DNA from: Woeseiaceae bacterium
Lineage (GTDB): Bacteria > Pseudomonadota > Gammaproteobacteria > Steroidobacterales > Woeseiaceae
Direction of reading: 5' to 3'
Length of the DNA stretch: 64,000 nucleotides
Assembly (NCBI GenBank): GCA_021773095.1
Contig: JAJFKR010000002.1
Location: 45,677-109,676, forward strand
The position numbers were made by a program, and so were the translations under genes. The notes under the pieces are model-generated. The model was not told the origin of the DNA, searched no databases, and saw nothing but the letters and a program-made list of their open reading frames with translations. Shown here in pieces: positions 17,648-25,606 of the stretch (positions within the stretch are counted from its first letter, which is position 1; each line of letters starts with the position of its first letter).

Positions 17648-18613
17648 TCAGGGTTGCTGCATCGATGTCGCGATCTGCTCAACGGTCATTGCCGGCACCT
17701 GCCCGATAGCCGTTATTTCATAATCGCCGCGCTCAACACTGAACGAATTCGATCCGCCCACACGCGCCGGTCCGGCAACCAGCTCACCGCTTCTGCCCGC
17801 AATAAATACGGACACGTTGGTAAGCCCGTCGCTATAGAGGATATGAATTATCGGTTCATCGCTGCCACCCATGCTCTCCTCGTGCGTGGCGACAGCACGA
17901 AATCCTGCCGGCAACTGGTCCGATTTCCAGGGCGTTTCAATATGCGTGCTCGCGTGGCCCGAGGGCTGCCGCAACCAGGTGTAATGCTCGGTACTGTAGG
18001 ACGGCTCCAGCGCGCTCGCATGAATTTCCTGATTCAGAGTGATGTCGGCGAACTTGACTTGCTCGATCGTCCGGCCGTCGCCGAGCAACTGTGTCTGCAG
18101 TGGAAAACTCGTTTCCGTATCCAGCCAGATCCGATGGCCATAGCGATAACCGTCATGAGGTCGAATGGCTAACAGGACGGCTTCACGACCGGCGACGCGT
18201 TCCTTTCGGACAATCGCAACGTCATACTCGCTGCCAAAACGAATTTCGCTGCTCGGCAGCGCGGAAAACAACGTCGACTGGTCATCCCACTCCTGAACCA
18301 GCACGGATTTACGGTCCGGCAATATGCAGTGCACTTCATTGCCCTTGCGAATAATCTCCAGCCCATTGCCTTCCTGAGCAACAACCTTTTCCAGAATGAC
18401 GCCATCGACAATCGTGCGCACCACTTTCAGTGCTTCGGCGTTACCGTCCTGCATTCGAATGACAGTGCCTTCGTAACTGGTCGACTGCACGGCAGCACCC
18501 ATATGACTCAACCAGTCCATTGGCTCACGATCTGCCGCAACCGGAGCACTGAAAAATACTGCACTAACGGCAAGCATCCATACGCTTTTGAATTGTGATT
18601 GAGCCATTCGCAT
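17648..18613 (-). CDS. rseB: Sigma-E regulatory protein RseB/MucB
   Basis: A 321-residue periplasmic protein with a signal peptide (about 1-27, cleavage near APVAA). The MucB/RseB two-domain structure is recognisable (YEGTVIRMQDG near 43-53; a lipid-binding LolA-like N-terminal domain and a smaller C-terminal domain from about 215). RseB shields RseA from DegS and is displaced by lipopolysaccharide. The ATG overlaps the rseA stop (TAATG), so the pair is translationally coupled. Confidence 0.93.
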   Translation of the reverse strand: MRMAQSQFKSVWMLAVSAVFFSAPVAADREPMDWLSHMGAAVQSTSYEGTVIRMQDGNAEALKVVRTIVDGVILEKVVAQEGNGLEIIRKGNEVHCILPDRKSVLVQEWDDQSTLFSALPSSEIRFGSEYDVAIVRKERVAGREAVLLAIRPHDGYRYGHRIWLDTETSFPLQTQLLGDGRTIEQVKFADITLNQEIHASALEPSYSTEHYTWLRQPSGHASTHIETPWKSDQLPAGFRAVATHEESMGGSDEPIIHILYSDGLTNVSVFIAGRSGELVAGPARVGGSNSFSVERGDYEITAIGQVPAMTVEQIATSMQQP

Positions 18614-19200
18614 TACGGTTGCGCAGCCGCCTCTATCGATTCGTCCGCCAGACCCGCCTCATCGTGGTCGCGCTCCACGACCACGTCCTCGCTGAACCGC
18701 AACGTCACAACCCGTGAAATCATTCCATTGGCACCAAGCTGCGAAGACGAATTACTGTGACTCAGGAAATACTGATTTTGCCGTTCCCGCTGCGCATCAA
18801 TCGCAGGAACGACATCTTTCGCTACAGCCAACGGAGTGTCGGTGGGCAGCTCATTGCCCCCTGGAGTTTGTTGCAATGCAATTATCGCCACCAGCGCCAC
18901 CGTTGCAGCAATCGCAACACCCGCCAATGGTCGAATCGCGCGAGAAGGACTTGCACCATGGACAGCTTCGCCAGCATCGCCCTGATTGTCGTCGATCGCA
19001 GCGGCTATCTGCTCATGCAAGCGATCCGATCCGGCCAGCCCTGGCTCAGACCGTATCAAGCGGCCCAGCGCCAGATACTCTGCAACATCCTGCCGCAACC
19101 GGGCGTCCTGACCCATCCGGCGCAGCAGCAATTCTGCCTCGTTCTCCGGCAGCTCACCGTCAACAAATGCAGAGAGTTGCTCTCTTATTGCGTCATTCAT
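18613..19200 (-). CDS. rseA: Anti-sigma-E factor RseA/MucA
   Basis: A 195-residue single-pass protein. The N-terminal cytoplasmic domain (about 1-70, starting IREQLSAFVDGELPENEAELLLRR) binds RpoE. A membrane helix lies near 96-112 (GVAIAATVALVAIIALQQ) and a periplasmic tail follows for RseB/DegS. RseP, which cuts this protein in the membrane, is encoded at 57522-58877. The gene is co-transcribed with rpoE, 56 bases downstream of it. Confidence 0.92.
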   Translation of the reverse strand: MNDAIREQLSAFVDGELPENEAELLLRRMGQDARLRQDVAEYLALGRLIRSEPGLAGSDRLHEQIAAAIDDNQGDAGEAVHGASPSRAIRPLAGVAIAATVALVAIIALQQTPGGNELPTDTPLAVAKDVVPAIDAQRERQNQYFLSHSNSSSQLGANGMISRVVTLRFSEDVVVERDHDEAGLADESIEAAAQP

Positions 19201-19256
19201 ACTCCACCTACGTGAGGCCTCCGGCCTCTGCTGTATAACATCGGGCCGTAGCCCAG

Positions 19257-19832
19257 TTAGCGTATTAGCGAGCCGACCTTTTTGCCAATCGCATCGCGCG
19301 CTCTAAATATTCTCGATCGCACTGTGCCGACGGGACATTCCATCGTCTCTGCAATCTCCTCGTAACTCATACCTTCCAGCTCCCGCAGGATAATCGCAGT
19401 GCGCAAATCCTCCGGAAGCGCTGCAATTGCCCGCCCAACCGTTTCCTTTAGCTCGTTGCTGAGCGTCACTCCCTCAGGAGTGTCCGTTTCCTTCAGCTTG
19501 GCATGCAGGTCATATTGTTCCGGATCCTGCAAATCAAGTTCTACATCCATCGGTCTTCGCCTCTGTGCCGCGAGATGATTCTTAGCCGTATTCACAGCGA
19601 TACGATACATCCATGTATAAAACGCACTGTCACCCCGAAAGCGTGGCAATGCCCGGTAGGCTTTGATAAATGCTTCCTGAGAAATATCCAGCGCAAGCTC
19701 AGGATCCCGCACATATCGCATAACCAGATTGACAATTTTGTGCTGGTATTTGAGTACCAGCAAATCGAACGCGCCCTTGTCACCTTTCTGGACTCGTTCG
19801 ACCAGTTTCTTGTCGGATGCCTGGTTCGACAT
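19257..19832 (-). CDS. rpoE: RNA polymerase sigma factor RpoE (sigma-E, AlgU)
   Basis: A 191-residue ECF sigma factor, the same length as E. coli RpoE. Region 2 includes DISQEAFIKAYRALPRFRG and FYTWMYRIAVNTAKNHL. Region 4 has the helix-turn-helix MSYEEIAETMECPVGTVRSR. It heads the rpoE-rseA-rseB-rseC run. A candidate sigma-E promoter lies at 19892-19919, consistent with autoregulation. The nadB gene that commonly diverges from rpoE is not here. Confidence 0.98.
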   Translation of the reverse strand: MSNQASDKKLVERVQKGDKGAFDLLVLKYQHKIVNLVMRYVRDPELALDISQEAFIKAYRALPRFRGDSAFYTWMYRIAVNTAKNHLAAQRRRPMDVELDLQDPEQYDLHAKLKETDTPEGVTLSNELKETVGRAIAALPEDLRTAIILRELEGMSYEEIAETMECPVGTVRSRIFRARDAIGKKVGSLIR

Positions 19833-19891
19833 TTAACGACGGCCCTCGCGCTGCCAATAAAGGGCCTGGTCATACACGCATTCAACACCGG

Positions 19892-19919
19892 GATAGACCG
19901 GCTGCAGAGCGATTAGTTC
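19892..19919 (-). promoter_or_regulatory. Candidate sigma-E-dependent promoter of rpoE
   Basis: On the minus strand GAACTA (19919-19914) and TCTATC (19897-19892) are separated by exactly 16 bases. This resembles the sigma-E pattern GAACTT, 16-17 bases, TCTGA. It would start transcription near 19885, about 50 bases before the rpoE ATG. The similarity and spacing are seen directly; use as a promoter is inferred from known rpoE autoregulation. Confidence 0.4.
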
Positions 19920-20038
19920 TCGGATATCCGCCTTATTCATCTGAATTCTGTGACACCGTTCCATGTGCGGTTGGCAGTCGCTGCCGATACCATGCTTTCA
20001 TTGTCGATTATTGCAGTAAGGACGGCATGTTAGCAGCT

Positions 20039-20479
20039 TCATCCCTCAGCTCCAATGTGACGCCAGATCACCTGCAAGCGCCGCCAGTTCTGGCTTTGAC
20101 GGGTTTGACCGCGCAGCAGCTCGACAATATTTTCGCCAGCAGCCGTCTTGAGGCGCAGCCAGGCGATGTTTCTGAGTACCATGCTCCCGTCTTGCAGGGT
20201 AGCGGGCAGCCATTCCAGATCGCTATTAAGTACGGCGATTTCGCCCTCTGAAGACAAACGGATGGCAAGACAGGATTCGAAGCCGCGCTCGATCCGGGCC
20301 AGTTCGCGGCTACCCGCCAGGTACCAGGCGAGGCAAGCTGCCGCTCGCAGCGCAACCCCAAGTTCCAGCGTCAGAATTAGAATCAGCCCTGCGGCCAGTA
20401 ACAAGCGGCCAGAAGTCAGTACGGCTATCCGCAGCCAGGGATCAGGTACGAGGCAAGTTGAGTATGAGTTTGATGACAC
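20039..20479 (-). CDS. ygfX: YgfX/CptA-like membrane protein
   Basis: A 146-residue protein with two hydrophobic segments in its first 60 residues (about 17-40 and 40-55), then a soluble tail including WLPATLQDGSMVLRNIAWLRLK. Position right after sdhE and this architecture match YgfX (CptA), the conserved sdhE partner. A toxin role reported for E. coli YgfX is debated. The GTG start at 20479 overlaps the sdhE 3' end by 38 bases, so translation may be coupled. About 200 bases separate it from rpoE. Confidence 0.8.
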   Translation of the reverse strand: MSSNSYSTCLVPDPWLRIAVLTSGRLLLAAGLILILTLELGVALRAAACLAWYLAGSRELARIERGFESCLAIRLSSEGEIAVLNSDLEWLPATLQDGSMVLRNIAWLRLKTAAGENIVELLRGQTRQSQNWRRLQVIWRHIGAEG

Positions 20480-20684
20480 CGGCGGCTGACTCTGATGTGG
20501 GCGATTGCCGCTGCAACAGATAGCCGTTTAGCTCCGGGTCAGGAAGTTCCAAAACTGCTCGAAACGCCTCTTTTTCTTCATCGTCCGCGACCGGATAACG
20601 TGACTCGAGGTACCGAACCAGGAGCTCATCGAGTTCACGCATACCACGCCGGCATTGCCATCTTAATCGCGACTCTTCACTCAA
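20442..20684 (-). CDS. sdhE: Succinate dehydrogenase flavinylation factor SdhE
   Basis: An 80-residue protein carrying the RGMREL signature (RGxxE) needed to promote covalent FAD attachment to SdhA. It also has the LELPDPELNGYLL segment typical of SdhE/SdhAF2. The start is read as TTG 20684, with GGAG 7 bases upstream; upstream in-frame codons run into the REP repeat and look non-native. It is encoded downstream of sdhB after a 113-base gap filled by the paired REP, and overlaps ygfX. Confidence 0.9.
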   Translation of the reverse strand: MSEESRLRWQCRRGMRELDELLVRYLESRYPVADDEEKEAFRAVLELPDPELNGYLLQRQSPTSESAAGVIKLILNLPRT

Positions 20685-20696
20685 GATATCACTCCT

Positions 20697-20792
20697 GTAG
20701 GAGCGCGCCCTGCGCGCGAAGCGAAGCGGCGGCCGTAAGGCTGCCAAGAACACCAACCCGCGACATACCTCGCGCGCTGGGCGCGCTCCTAC
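20697..20792. repeat. Inverted pair of 23-bp REP sequences (BIME-like) between sdhB and sdhE
   Basis: The unit is GTAGGAGCGCGCC, two variable bases, then GCGCGCGA. One copy lies on the plus strand at 20697-20719 and one on the minus strand at 20770-20792; they differ at one base. On the sdh mRNA they can pair into a 23-bp stem with a roughly 50-base loop, 5 bases after the sdhB stop. Each unit is also internally palindromic. A third copy is at 25584-25606. No REP-associated transposase (RAYT) gene is in the window. Confidence 0.9.
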
Positions 20793-20797
20793 GGTTG

Positions 20798-21580
20798 TTA
20801 GTATTTGCGTTCAACCAGCATCTTTTTGGTCTCGGCAATCGCCTGTGCCGGGTTCAGTCCTTTCGGGCAGGTCTGGGTACAATTCATGATCGTGTGGCAG
20901 CGGTACAGACGGAATGGATCTTCAAGTTCATCGAGTCGTTCGCCGGTCGCGTCATCACGACTGTCAACCAGCCAGCGGTAGGACGCCAGCAGCGCCGCAG
21001 GTCCCAGGTAGCGATCACTGTTCCACCAATAACTCGGGCAACTGGTGGAACAACAGGCGCAAAGAATGCACGCGGCAGGCTCGTTGATCAGTTCCTGGTC
21101 GTCCTTACTCTGCAGCCGCTCCCGATCCGGTGGTGGCGGCGTACGGGACTGCAACCACGGTTTGATCGAAGCGTATTGTGCGTAGAAGTTGGTGAGGTCT
21201 GTTACCAGGTCTTTAACGACCGGCATGTGCGGTAACGGGTAAATTTTGACCTCACCTTTGACCTCCTCGTTTGCGCGTGTGCACGCGAGCGAATTGCCAC
21301 CATCAATATTCATCGCGCAGGAGCCACATATGCCTTCCCGGCATGAACGCCTGAAGGTCAATGTTGGATCAATTTCGTTTTTGATTTTAATTAGCGCGTC
21401 GAGAACCATCGGCCCGCAGTTGTCCATATCGACATCGTAGGTATCAACGCGCGGATTTTCGTCGCTGGACGGATCGTAACGATAAACCGCGTATTTCCGG
21501 ATATTGCCGACACCCGCAGCCGCTGGAAAATGCTTACCTTTCTTGATTCGCGAGTTTTTGGGGAGTCTGAATTCAGCCAC
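20798..21580 (-). CDS. sdhB: Succinate dehydrogenase iron-sulfur subunit
   Basis: A 260-residue electron-transfer subunit of complex II. 2Fe-2S ligands are in CREGICGSC and the later SLAC; 4Fe-4S ligands in [12 protein letters not shown]; 3Fe-4S ligands in [14 protein letters not shown]. The start is GTG 21580, with AGGA 9 bases upstream, 22 bases after the sdhA stop. An in-frame ATG at 21628 would lie inside sdhA. The C-terminus is normal and the REP pair follows immediately. Confidence 0.97.
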   Translation of the reverse strand: MAEFRLPKNSRIKKGKHFPAAAGVGNIRKYAVYRYDPSSDENPRVDTYDVDMDNCGPMVLDALIKIKNEIDPTLTFRRSCREGICGSCAMNIDGGNSLACTRANEEVKGEVKIYPLPHMPVVKDLVTDLTNFYAQYASIKPWLQSRTPPPPDRERLQSKDDQELINEPAACILCACCSTSCPSYWWNSDRYLGPAALLASYRWLVDSRDDATGERLDELEDPFRLYRCHTIMNCTQTCPKGLNPAQAIAETKKMLVERKY

Positions 21581-21602
21581 AGTTAAAAATCCTAAATGAG
21601 TC

Positions 21603-23387
21603 CTAGTAAACGCGCGCTTTCGGTTCAACGTAGTCGACTTCGTCAGTCAACGTGTTTTCGTGCACCGGGCGATAGTCAAACGACACATCGCCGCTGGCGT
21701 TAACCCATGCAAGCGTATGCTTCATCCAGTTTGCGTCATCTCTATCCGGATAATCTTCACGGGCATGTGCACCGCGGCTCTCCGGCCGGTTTGCGGCCGA
21801 CTCAATCGTCGCAGTTGCATTGAGTAACAGGTTTTCAAGTTCCATGGTTTCGACGAGGTCTGTGTTCCAGACCAGTGACCGGTCGGCAACCCTGACGTCA
21901 CTAAAGCTTCTGAATGTTTCTCGCAATAACTCGACGCCTTTGTTCATTGATTCGCCGGTACGAAATACAGCCGCGTGACCCTGCATGACTTTTTGCATTT
22001 CAAGACGTATTTCTGCGGTCGAGCGAGAGCCATCGGCATTGCGCAGCTTGTCGAGCCTCGCAACGCTCTTCTCACCTGCGTCGGCAGCCAGTGACTTATG
22101 ACCGGTCCCCGGTGTCATCGTCTCAGTACAAAAATGTGCGGCCGCACGACCAAAGACGACCAGATCCAGCAGCGAGTTCGAACCCAGACGATTCGCACCG
22201 TGTACGGATACGCAAGCCGCCTCGCCGACAGCCATCAGGCCTTGCACAACGGTTTCGGGATCATCGCCTTCTTTCGTCACGACCTGCCCGTTAAAGTTCG
22301 CCGGAATGCCACCCATGTTGTAGTGCACCGTCGGTAACACGGGGATCGGTGCTTTGGTGACATCAACGCCCGCAAAAATCCGCGCCGACTCGGCGATGCC
22401 GGGAAGGCGTTCGTCTATGACCTCCCGGCCAAGGTGTTCAAGGTGGAGGAATATATGATCAGCGTCGTCGCCCACGCCACGACCTTCATTGATCTCGATG
22501 GTCATTGACCGGCTGACTACATCCCGTGATGCCAGGTCCTTGGCATTCGGTGCATAACGCTCCATGAAACGCTCGCCATCCGAATTGGTGAGATAACCAC
22601 CCTCGCCACGCACACCCTCCGTAATCAGCACGCCCGCACCATAGACTCCGGTTGGATGGAATTGCACAAACTCCATGTCCTGTACCGGCAGTCCGGCACG
22701 CAATGCCATTGCACTGCCATCACCCGTGCAGGTGTGGGCTGAAGTACAGGAGAAAAATGCCCGGCCATAACCGCCGGTCGCGAGAATGACCTGGTGTGAC
22801 CGGAAGCGGTGCAATCTGCCTGTGGCAAGGTCAATGGCAATAACACCCCGGCACGCACCGTCTTCCATGATCAAGTCAATGGCGAAGTACTCAATATAAA
22901 ATTCAGCATCGTGCTTGAGCGACTGTTGGTACAGCGTGTGCAGCATCGCATGCCCGGTCCTGTCGGCTGCCGCACAGGTGCGTTGTGCCGTACCCTCGCC
23001 ATACCGGGTTGTCATGCCGCCGAATGGCCGTTGGTAGATTCGACCTTCGTCTGTTCGTGAAAACGGTACGCCATAATGCTCGAGCTCGATAACGGCATCC
23101 GGTGCTTCTTTGCACATGTACTCGATCGCATCCTGATCGCCGAGCCAGTCGGAACCTTTGACGGTGTCGTACATATGCCAACGCCAGTCGTCCTCGCCCA
23201 TATTGCCCAGAGCGGCACTAATACCACCCTGCGCCGCGACGGTATGACTTCGCGTGGGGAATACTTTTGTCACGCAGGCTGTCTTGAAGCCAGCTTCCGC
23301 GAGACCAAATGTTGCGCGTAAACCTGCTCCGCCTGCACCGATGACCACTACGTCATAACTGTGATCAATAAATTCGTAGTCGCTCAT
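21603..23387 (-). CDS. sdhA: Succinate dehydrogenase flavoprotein subunit
   Basis: A 594-residue catalytic subunit oxidising succinate to fumarate. The N-terminal GxGxxG ([12 protein letters not shown]) binds FAD, His48 in [10 protein letters not shown] is the expected covalent flavin site, and [15 protein letters not shown] is the substrate/FAD core. C-terminal [18 protein letters not shown] is typical. Flavinylation would use SdhE and possibly the SdhAF4-like protein from the same operon. The start overlaps the sdhD stop (ATGA). Confidence 0.98.
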   Translation of the reverse strand: MSDYEFIDHSYDVVVIGAGGAGLRATFGLAEAGFKTACVTKVFPTRSHTVAAQGGISAALGNMGEDDWRWHMYDTVKGSDWLGDQDAIEYMCKEAPDAVIELEHYGVPFSRTDEGRIYQRPFGGMTTRYGEGTAQRTCAAADRTGHAMLHTLYQQSLKHDAEFYIEYFAIDLIMEDGACRGVIAIDLATGRLHRFRSHQVILATGGYGRAFFSCTSAHTCTGDGSAMALRAGLPVQDMEFVQFHPTGVYGAGVLITEGVRGEGGYLTNSDGERFMERYAPNAKDLASRDVVSRSMTIEINEGRGVGDDADHIFLHLEHLGREVIDERLPGIAESARIFAGVDVTKAPIPVLPTVHYNMGGIPANFNGQVVTKEGDDPETVVQGLMAVGEAACVSVHGANRLGSNSLLDLVVFGRAAAHFCTETMTPGTGHKSLAADAGEKSVARLDKLRNADGSRSTAEIRLEMQKVMQGHAAVFRTGESMNKGVELLRETFRSFSDVRVADRSLVWNTDLVETMELENLLLNATATIESAANRPESRGAHAREDYPDRDDANWMKHTLAWVNASGDVSFDYRPVHENTLTDEVDYVEPKARVY

Positions 23388-23764
23388 GCGCCCAATCCGA
23401 TCCTGATAATTGCGTAGCCAGCCGCCACCGCAAGAAATGTGTGTGCAAAGCGGGAAATGACCAGTGACGCGAGCTTTAGTCCGTGCCCGTGGACATAGTC
23501 CTCAATAACAACCTGAACACCCAGATTCGAGTGGTACGCCATCGTCACAACCAGCATCAGCAACAGGACGCCGTTCAGGGGCGCGCCGATGAAGTTCAAT
23601 GCATCCGCGTGTGCAAATCCGGGGATCGTCAAAATGGCATAAACGAACCAAAGACCGAGAATCAGGAGGCCTGTGCCGGAGAGCCGTTGTCCCCAGAAGT
23701 GCCCGGTCCCGTCTTTGGCACTACCCAGACCCAGAACGTTGCCTAGCGGTGTACGCAGACTCAT
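23384..23764 (-). CDS. sdhD: Succinate dehydrogenase membrane anchor SdhD
   Basis: A 126-residue subunit with three membrane helices (about 28-48, 58-80 and 98-122). [11 protein letters not shown] contains the Asp-Tyr pair near the quinone site known in SdhD. The ATG at 23764 overlaps the sdhC TGA (ATGA). An upstream in-frame Met at 23776 is less likely. It provides half of the haem b/ubiquinone site with SdhC. Confidence 0.93.
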   Translation of the reverse strand: MSLRTPLGNVLGLGSAKDGTGHFWGQRLSGTGLLILGLWFVYAILTIPGFAHADALNFIGAPLNGVLLLMLVVTMAYHSNLGVQVVIEDYVHGHGLKLASLVISRFAHTFLAVAAGYAIIRIGLGA

Positions 23765-24138
23765 GAGCTTGCCCACCAGAATAGCGCCGTTGACACAATG
23801 GCCAACAGCAGAACAATCCAGGCCGAAGCGTTGGCTGTCGTTTTTTCGAAACCACGGCCGCTATCCCAGACAAAGTGCCGGATGCCGTTACAGAGGTGAA
23901 AGAAAAAGGCAAAACTCCAGCCAATCAACAGCAGCCTGCCGACCATCGTGTCCAGGTAGGTCAGCATCGCCACGTAAGTCTCAGCACCCATTGCTGCATC
24001 AAACAGCCAGCCGGCCAGCACAACAAAACCGAGGCTCATTGCCACACCGGTCGCCCGATGCAGGATCGACATCGTCATGGTAATGGGCCAGCGATAGATA
24101 GAGATGTGCGGCGACAGTGGCCTGCCGTTATTAGTCAT
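23761..24138 (-). CDS. sdhC: Succinate dehydrogenase cytochrome b556 subunit SdhC
   Basis: A 125-residue three-helix anchor. RPLSPHISIYRWPITMTMSILHRATG is the family N-terminus, and HLCNGIRHFVWD holds the axial haem His. It starts 9 bases after the stop of the DUF1674 gene and runs into sdhD by a 4-base overlap. Confidence 0.96.
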   Translation of the reverse strand: MTNNGRPLSPHISIYRWPITMTMSILHRATGVAMSLGFVVLAGWLFDAAMGAETYVAMLTYLDTMVGRLLLIGWSFAFFFHLCNGIRHFVWDSGRGFEKTTANASAWIVLLLAIVSTALFWWASS

Positions 24139-24147
24139 GAATGCTCC

Positions 24148-24336
24148 TTAAAAATCGATGCAACGTCCCGCTTTTTCCCAGTCGCCGTAGCGGGTGGGAT
24201 TCAATCCGCCCCGCCCACCGATCTCTTTGGGCGGCGCGTCTTCCGCCAGCGGCGTATCATCCACCGTGGCGCTTGCCCTGGATTCCTCATTGGAATCCGC
24301 AATATCGGCCTTATTTCCGGGATCAACGCTTTGCAT
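24148..24336 (-). CDS. DUF1674 / SdhAF4-like succinate dehydrogenase assembly factor
   Basis: A 62-residue protein ending in GGRGGLNPTRYGDWEKAGRC plus IDF. This is the hallmark C-terminus of DUF1674, the family of eukaryotic SdhAF4 that protects flavinylated SdhA before SdhB joins. The N-terminal half is acidic and low in complexity. ATG 24336 gives the usual family length but has no clear Shine-Dalgarno. An in-frame ATG at 24414 would add a hydrophobic 26-residue segment and overlap the start of divergent ygfZ. The gene directly precedes sdhC, so it opens the sdh operon. Confidence 0.8.
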   Translation of the reverse strand: MQSVDPGNKADIADSNEESRASATVDDTPLAEDAPPKEIGGRGGLNPTRYGDWEKAGRCIDF

Positions 24337-24394
24337 GGCGAGAGTATGCCAGAGGCGCGCAAACGCTGCAGTACCTGTAAGGACGTAGAGAATT

Positions 24395-25045
24395 ATGTAT
24401 ACGATTTCGACCATAAACGTTTCCGGGCCGGACGCATTTGAGTTCCTACAGGGGCAGCTGACTAACGATCTGCGACAATTGCAGACGACAGACGCGATCC
24501 TGGCTGCCTGGTGCAATCCAAAAGGCCGCGTCATATGCCTGATGGACGTCACCAAAATTGAGAACGGTTACGCTTGCACCGTGCCGACCGACCTTGTTGA
24601 CGACATCGTCAAGAGACTGACGATGTTTCGCTTTCGCTCAATGATCGAATTCTCCGTCCCGGCTGAGAATTCAGACAGGTGCGACACGTTTGTTTTTGGC
24701 AGAGGTGTGCCCTTTATTGGCCGGGAACAATCAGAAAAATTTACGCCCCACATGTTGAACCTCGATCTGCTGGGCGCCATCAGTCTCGACAAAGGCTGCT
24801 ACACCGGCCAGGAAATCGTCGCTCGAACTCACTACAAAGGCGCGTCGAAACGTCGCATGTTCCGTTTCGAGAGCGATACGCCGGTGTCGGCTGGCGACAA
24901 GGTATCAGCCGATGATCGCAATATCGGCGAAGTACTAAACGCGTCGGGAAACAACCTGCTTGCCGTCATACCGGTCGAGCTCCAGTCGAGCAATCTGACG
25001 GTGGGACGAATTAGACTGCATCCAGTTCCATTGCCGTACATGTAA
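24395..25045 (+). CDS. ygfZ: YgfZ-family folate-binding protein
   Basis: A 216-residue GcvT-like protein with the YgfZ signature DKGCYTGQEIVARTHYKG near residues 133-150. This motif carries the Cys needed for YgfZ function in Fe-S cluster maintenance and, in E. coli, tRNA 2-thiomodification. It is shorter than E. coli YgfZ (326), lacking part of the middle domain. Divergent from the sdh operon with a 58-base gap, it may share a regulatory region with genes encoding a major Fe-S enzyme. Confidence 0.88.
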   Translation: MYTISTINVSGPDAFEFLQGQLTNDLRQLQTTDAILAAWCNPKGRVICLMDVTKIENGYACTVPTDLVDDIVKRLTMFRFRSMIEFSVPAENSDRCDTFVFGRGVPFIGREQSEKFTPHMLNLDLLGAISLDKGCYTGQEIVARTHYKGASKRRMFRFESDTPVSAGDKVSADDRNIGEVLNASGNNLLAVIPVELQSSNLTVGRIRLHPVPLPYM

Positions 25046-25092
25046 TCCTCAACTACTCTTGAAACATAACAATAAAGACTAAGGGGCACGTC

Positions 25093-25575
25093 ATGAATCG
25101 CATAACGAAGATCGCGTTGGTTGCGTCATCATCCGTATTTTGTCTTTTCTACGCCGTACAGAATTTATTCAACCTCGAGGCCGCTTATGGTTTTGTGCAG
25201 CTAATGGTCGGGATGGAAGGCCACGCGGCCTATCCGGACCACTTCGGGCCAGCAATCCATTCGCCCATCCTCATCTGGCTGATGCTAGTCATTATTATCG
25301 TTCTCGAATTCGCCGCCGGTGCACTCGCTGGAAAAGGGGCGATCGATATGTGGCAAGCGCGAAATGAAGATAGCGGCCACTTTGATGACGCGAAGACATA
25401 CGCCCTGGCCGGAACGGCCATTGCGGTTTTCATCTGGTTTGGAATTTTTTCCGCGATCGGCGGCGCCTATTTCCAGATGTGGCAAACGGACGCTGGAAAC
25501 GGCGTGCTGGATCAGTCGTTCAGATTTTCGCTGCAGCACGGGCTTGTTTGGCTGATTGTTCGCGCGAAGGGTTGA
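25093..25575 (+). CDS. DUF2165 integral membrane protein
   Basis: A 160-residue protein with four hydrophobic segments (about 8-26, 55-77, 98-120, 135-155). It carries the family residues around NLFNLEAAYGFVQ and the HSPILIWLMLVIIIVLEFAAG region. DUF2165 proteins are small predicted inner-membrane proteins of unknown function. AGGGG lies 6 bases before the ATG. It follows ygfZ by 47 bases and ends just before a REP copy. Confidence 0.85.
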   Translation: MNRITKIALVASSSVFCLFYAVQNLFNLEAAYGFVQLMVGMEGHAAYPDHFGPAIHSPILIWLMLVIIIVLEFAAGALAGKGAIDMWQARNEDSGHFDDAKTYALAGTAIAVFIWFGIFSAIGGAYFQMWQTDAGNGVLDQSFRFSLQHGLVWLIVRAKG

Positions 25576-25583
25576 CCTTTTGG

Positions 25584-25606
25584 TCGCGCGCACGGCGCGC
25601 TCCTAC
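25584..25606 (-). repeat. Single 23-bp REP copy overlapping the lysS stop codon
   Basis: The minus strand reads GTAGGAGCGCGCC, GT, GCGCGCGA, differing from the two copies at 20697-20792 only at the two variable bases. The TAG of its first five bases is the stop codon of lysS (25605-25603). It sits between convergent DUF2165 and lysS and could act as a bidirectional mRNA 3' hairpin. Confidence 0.85.
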
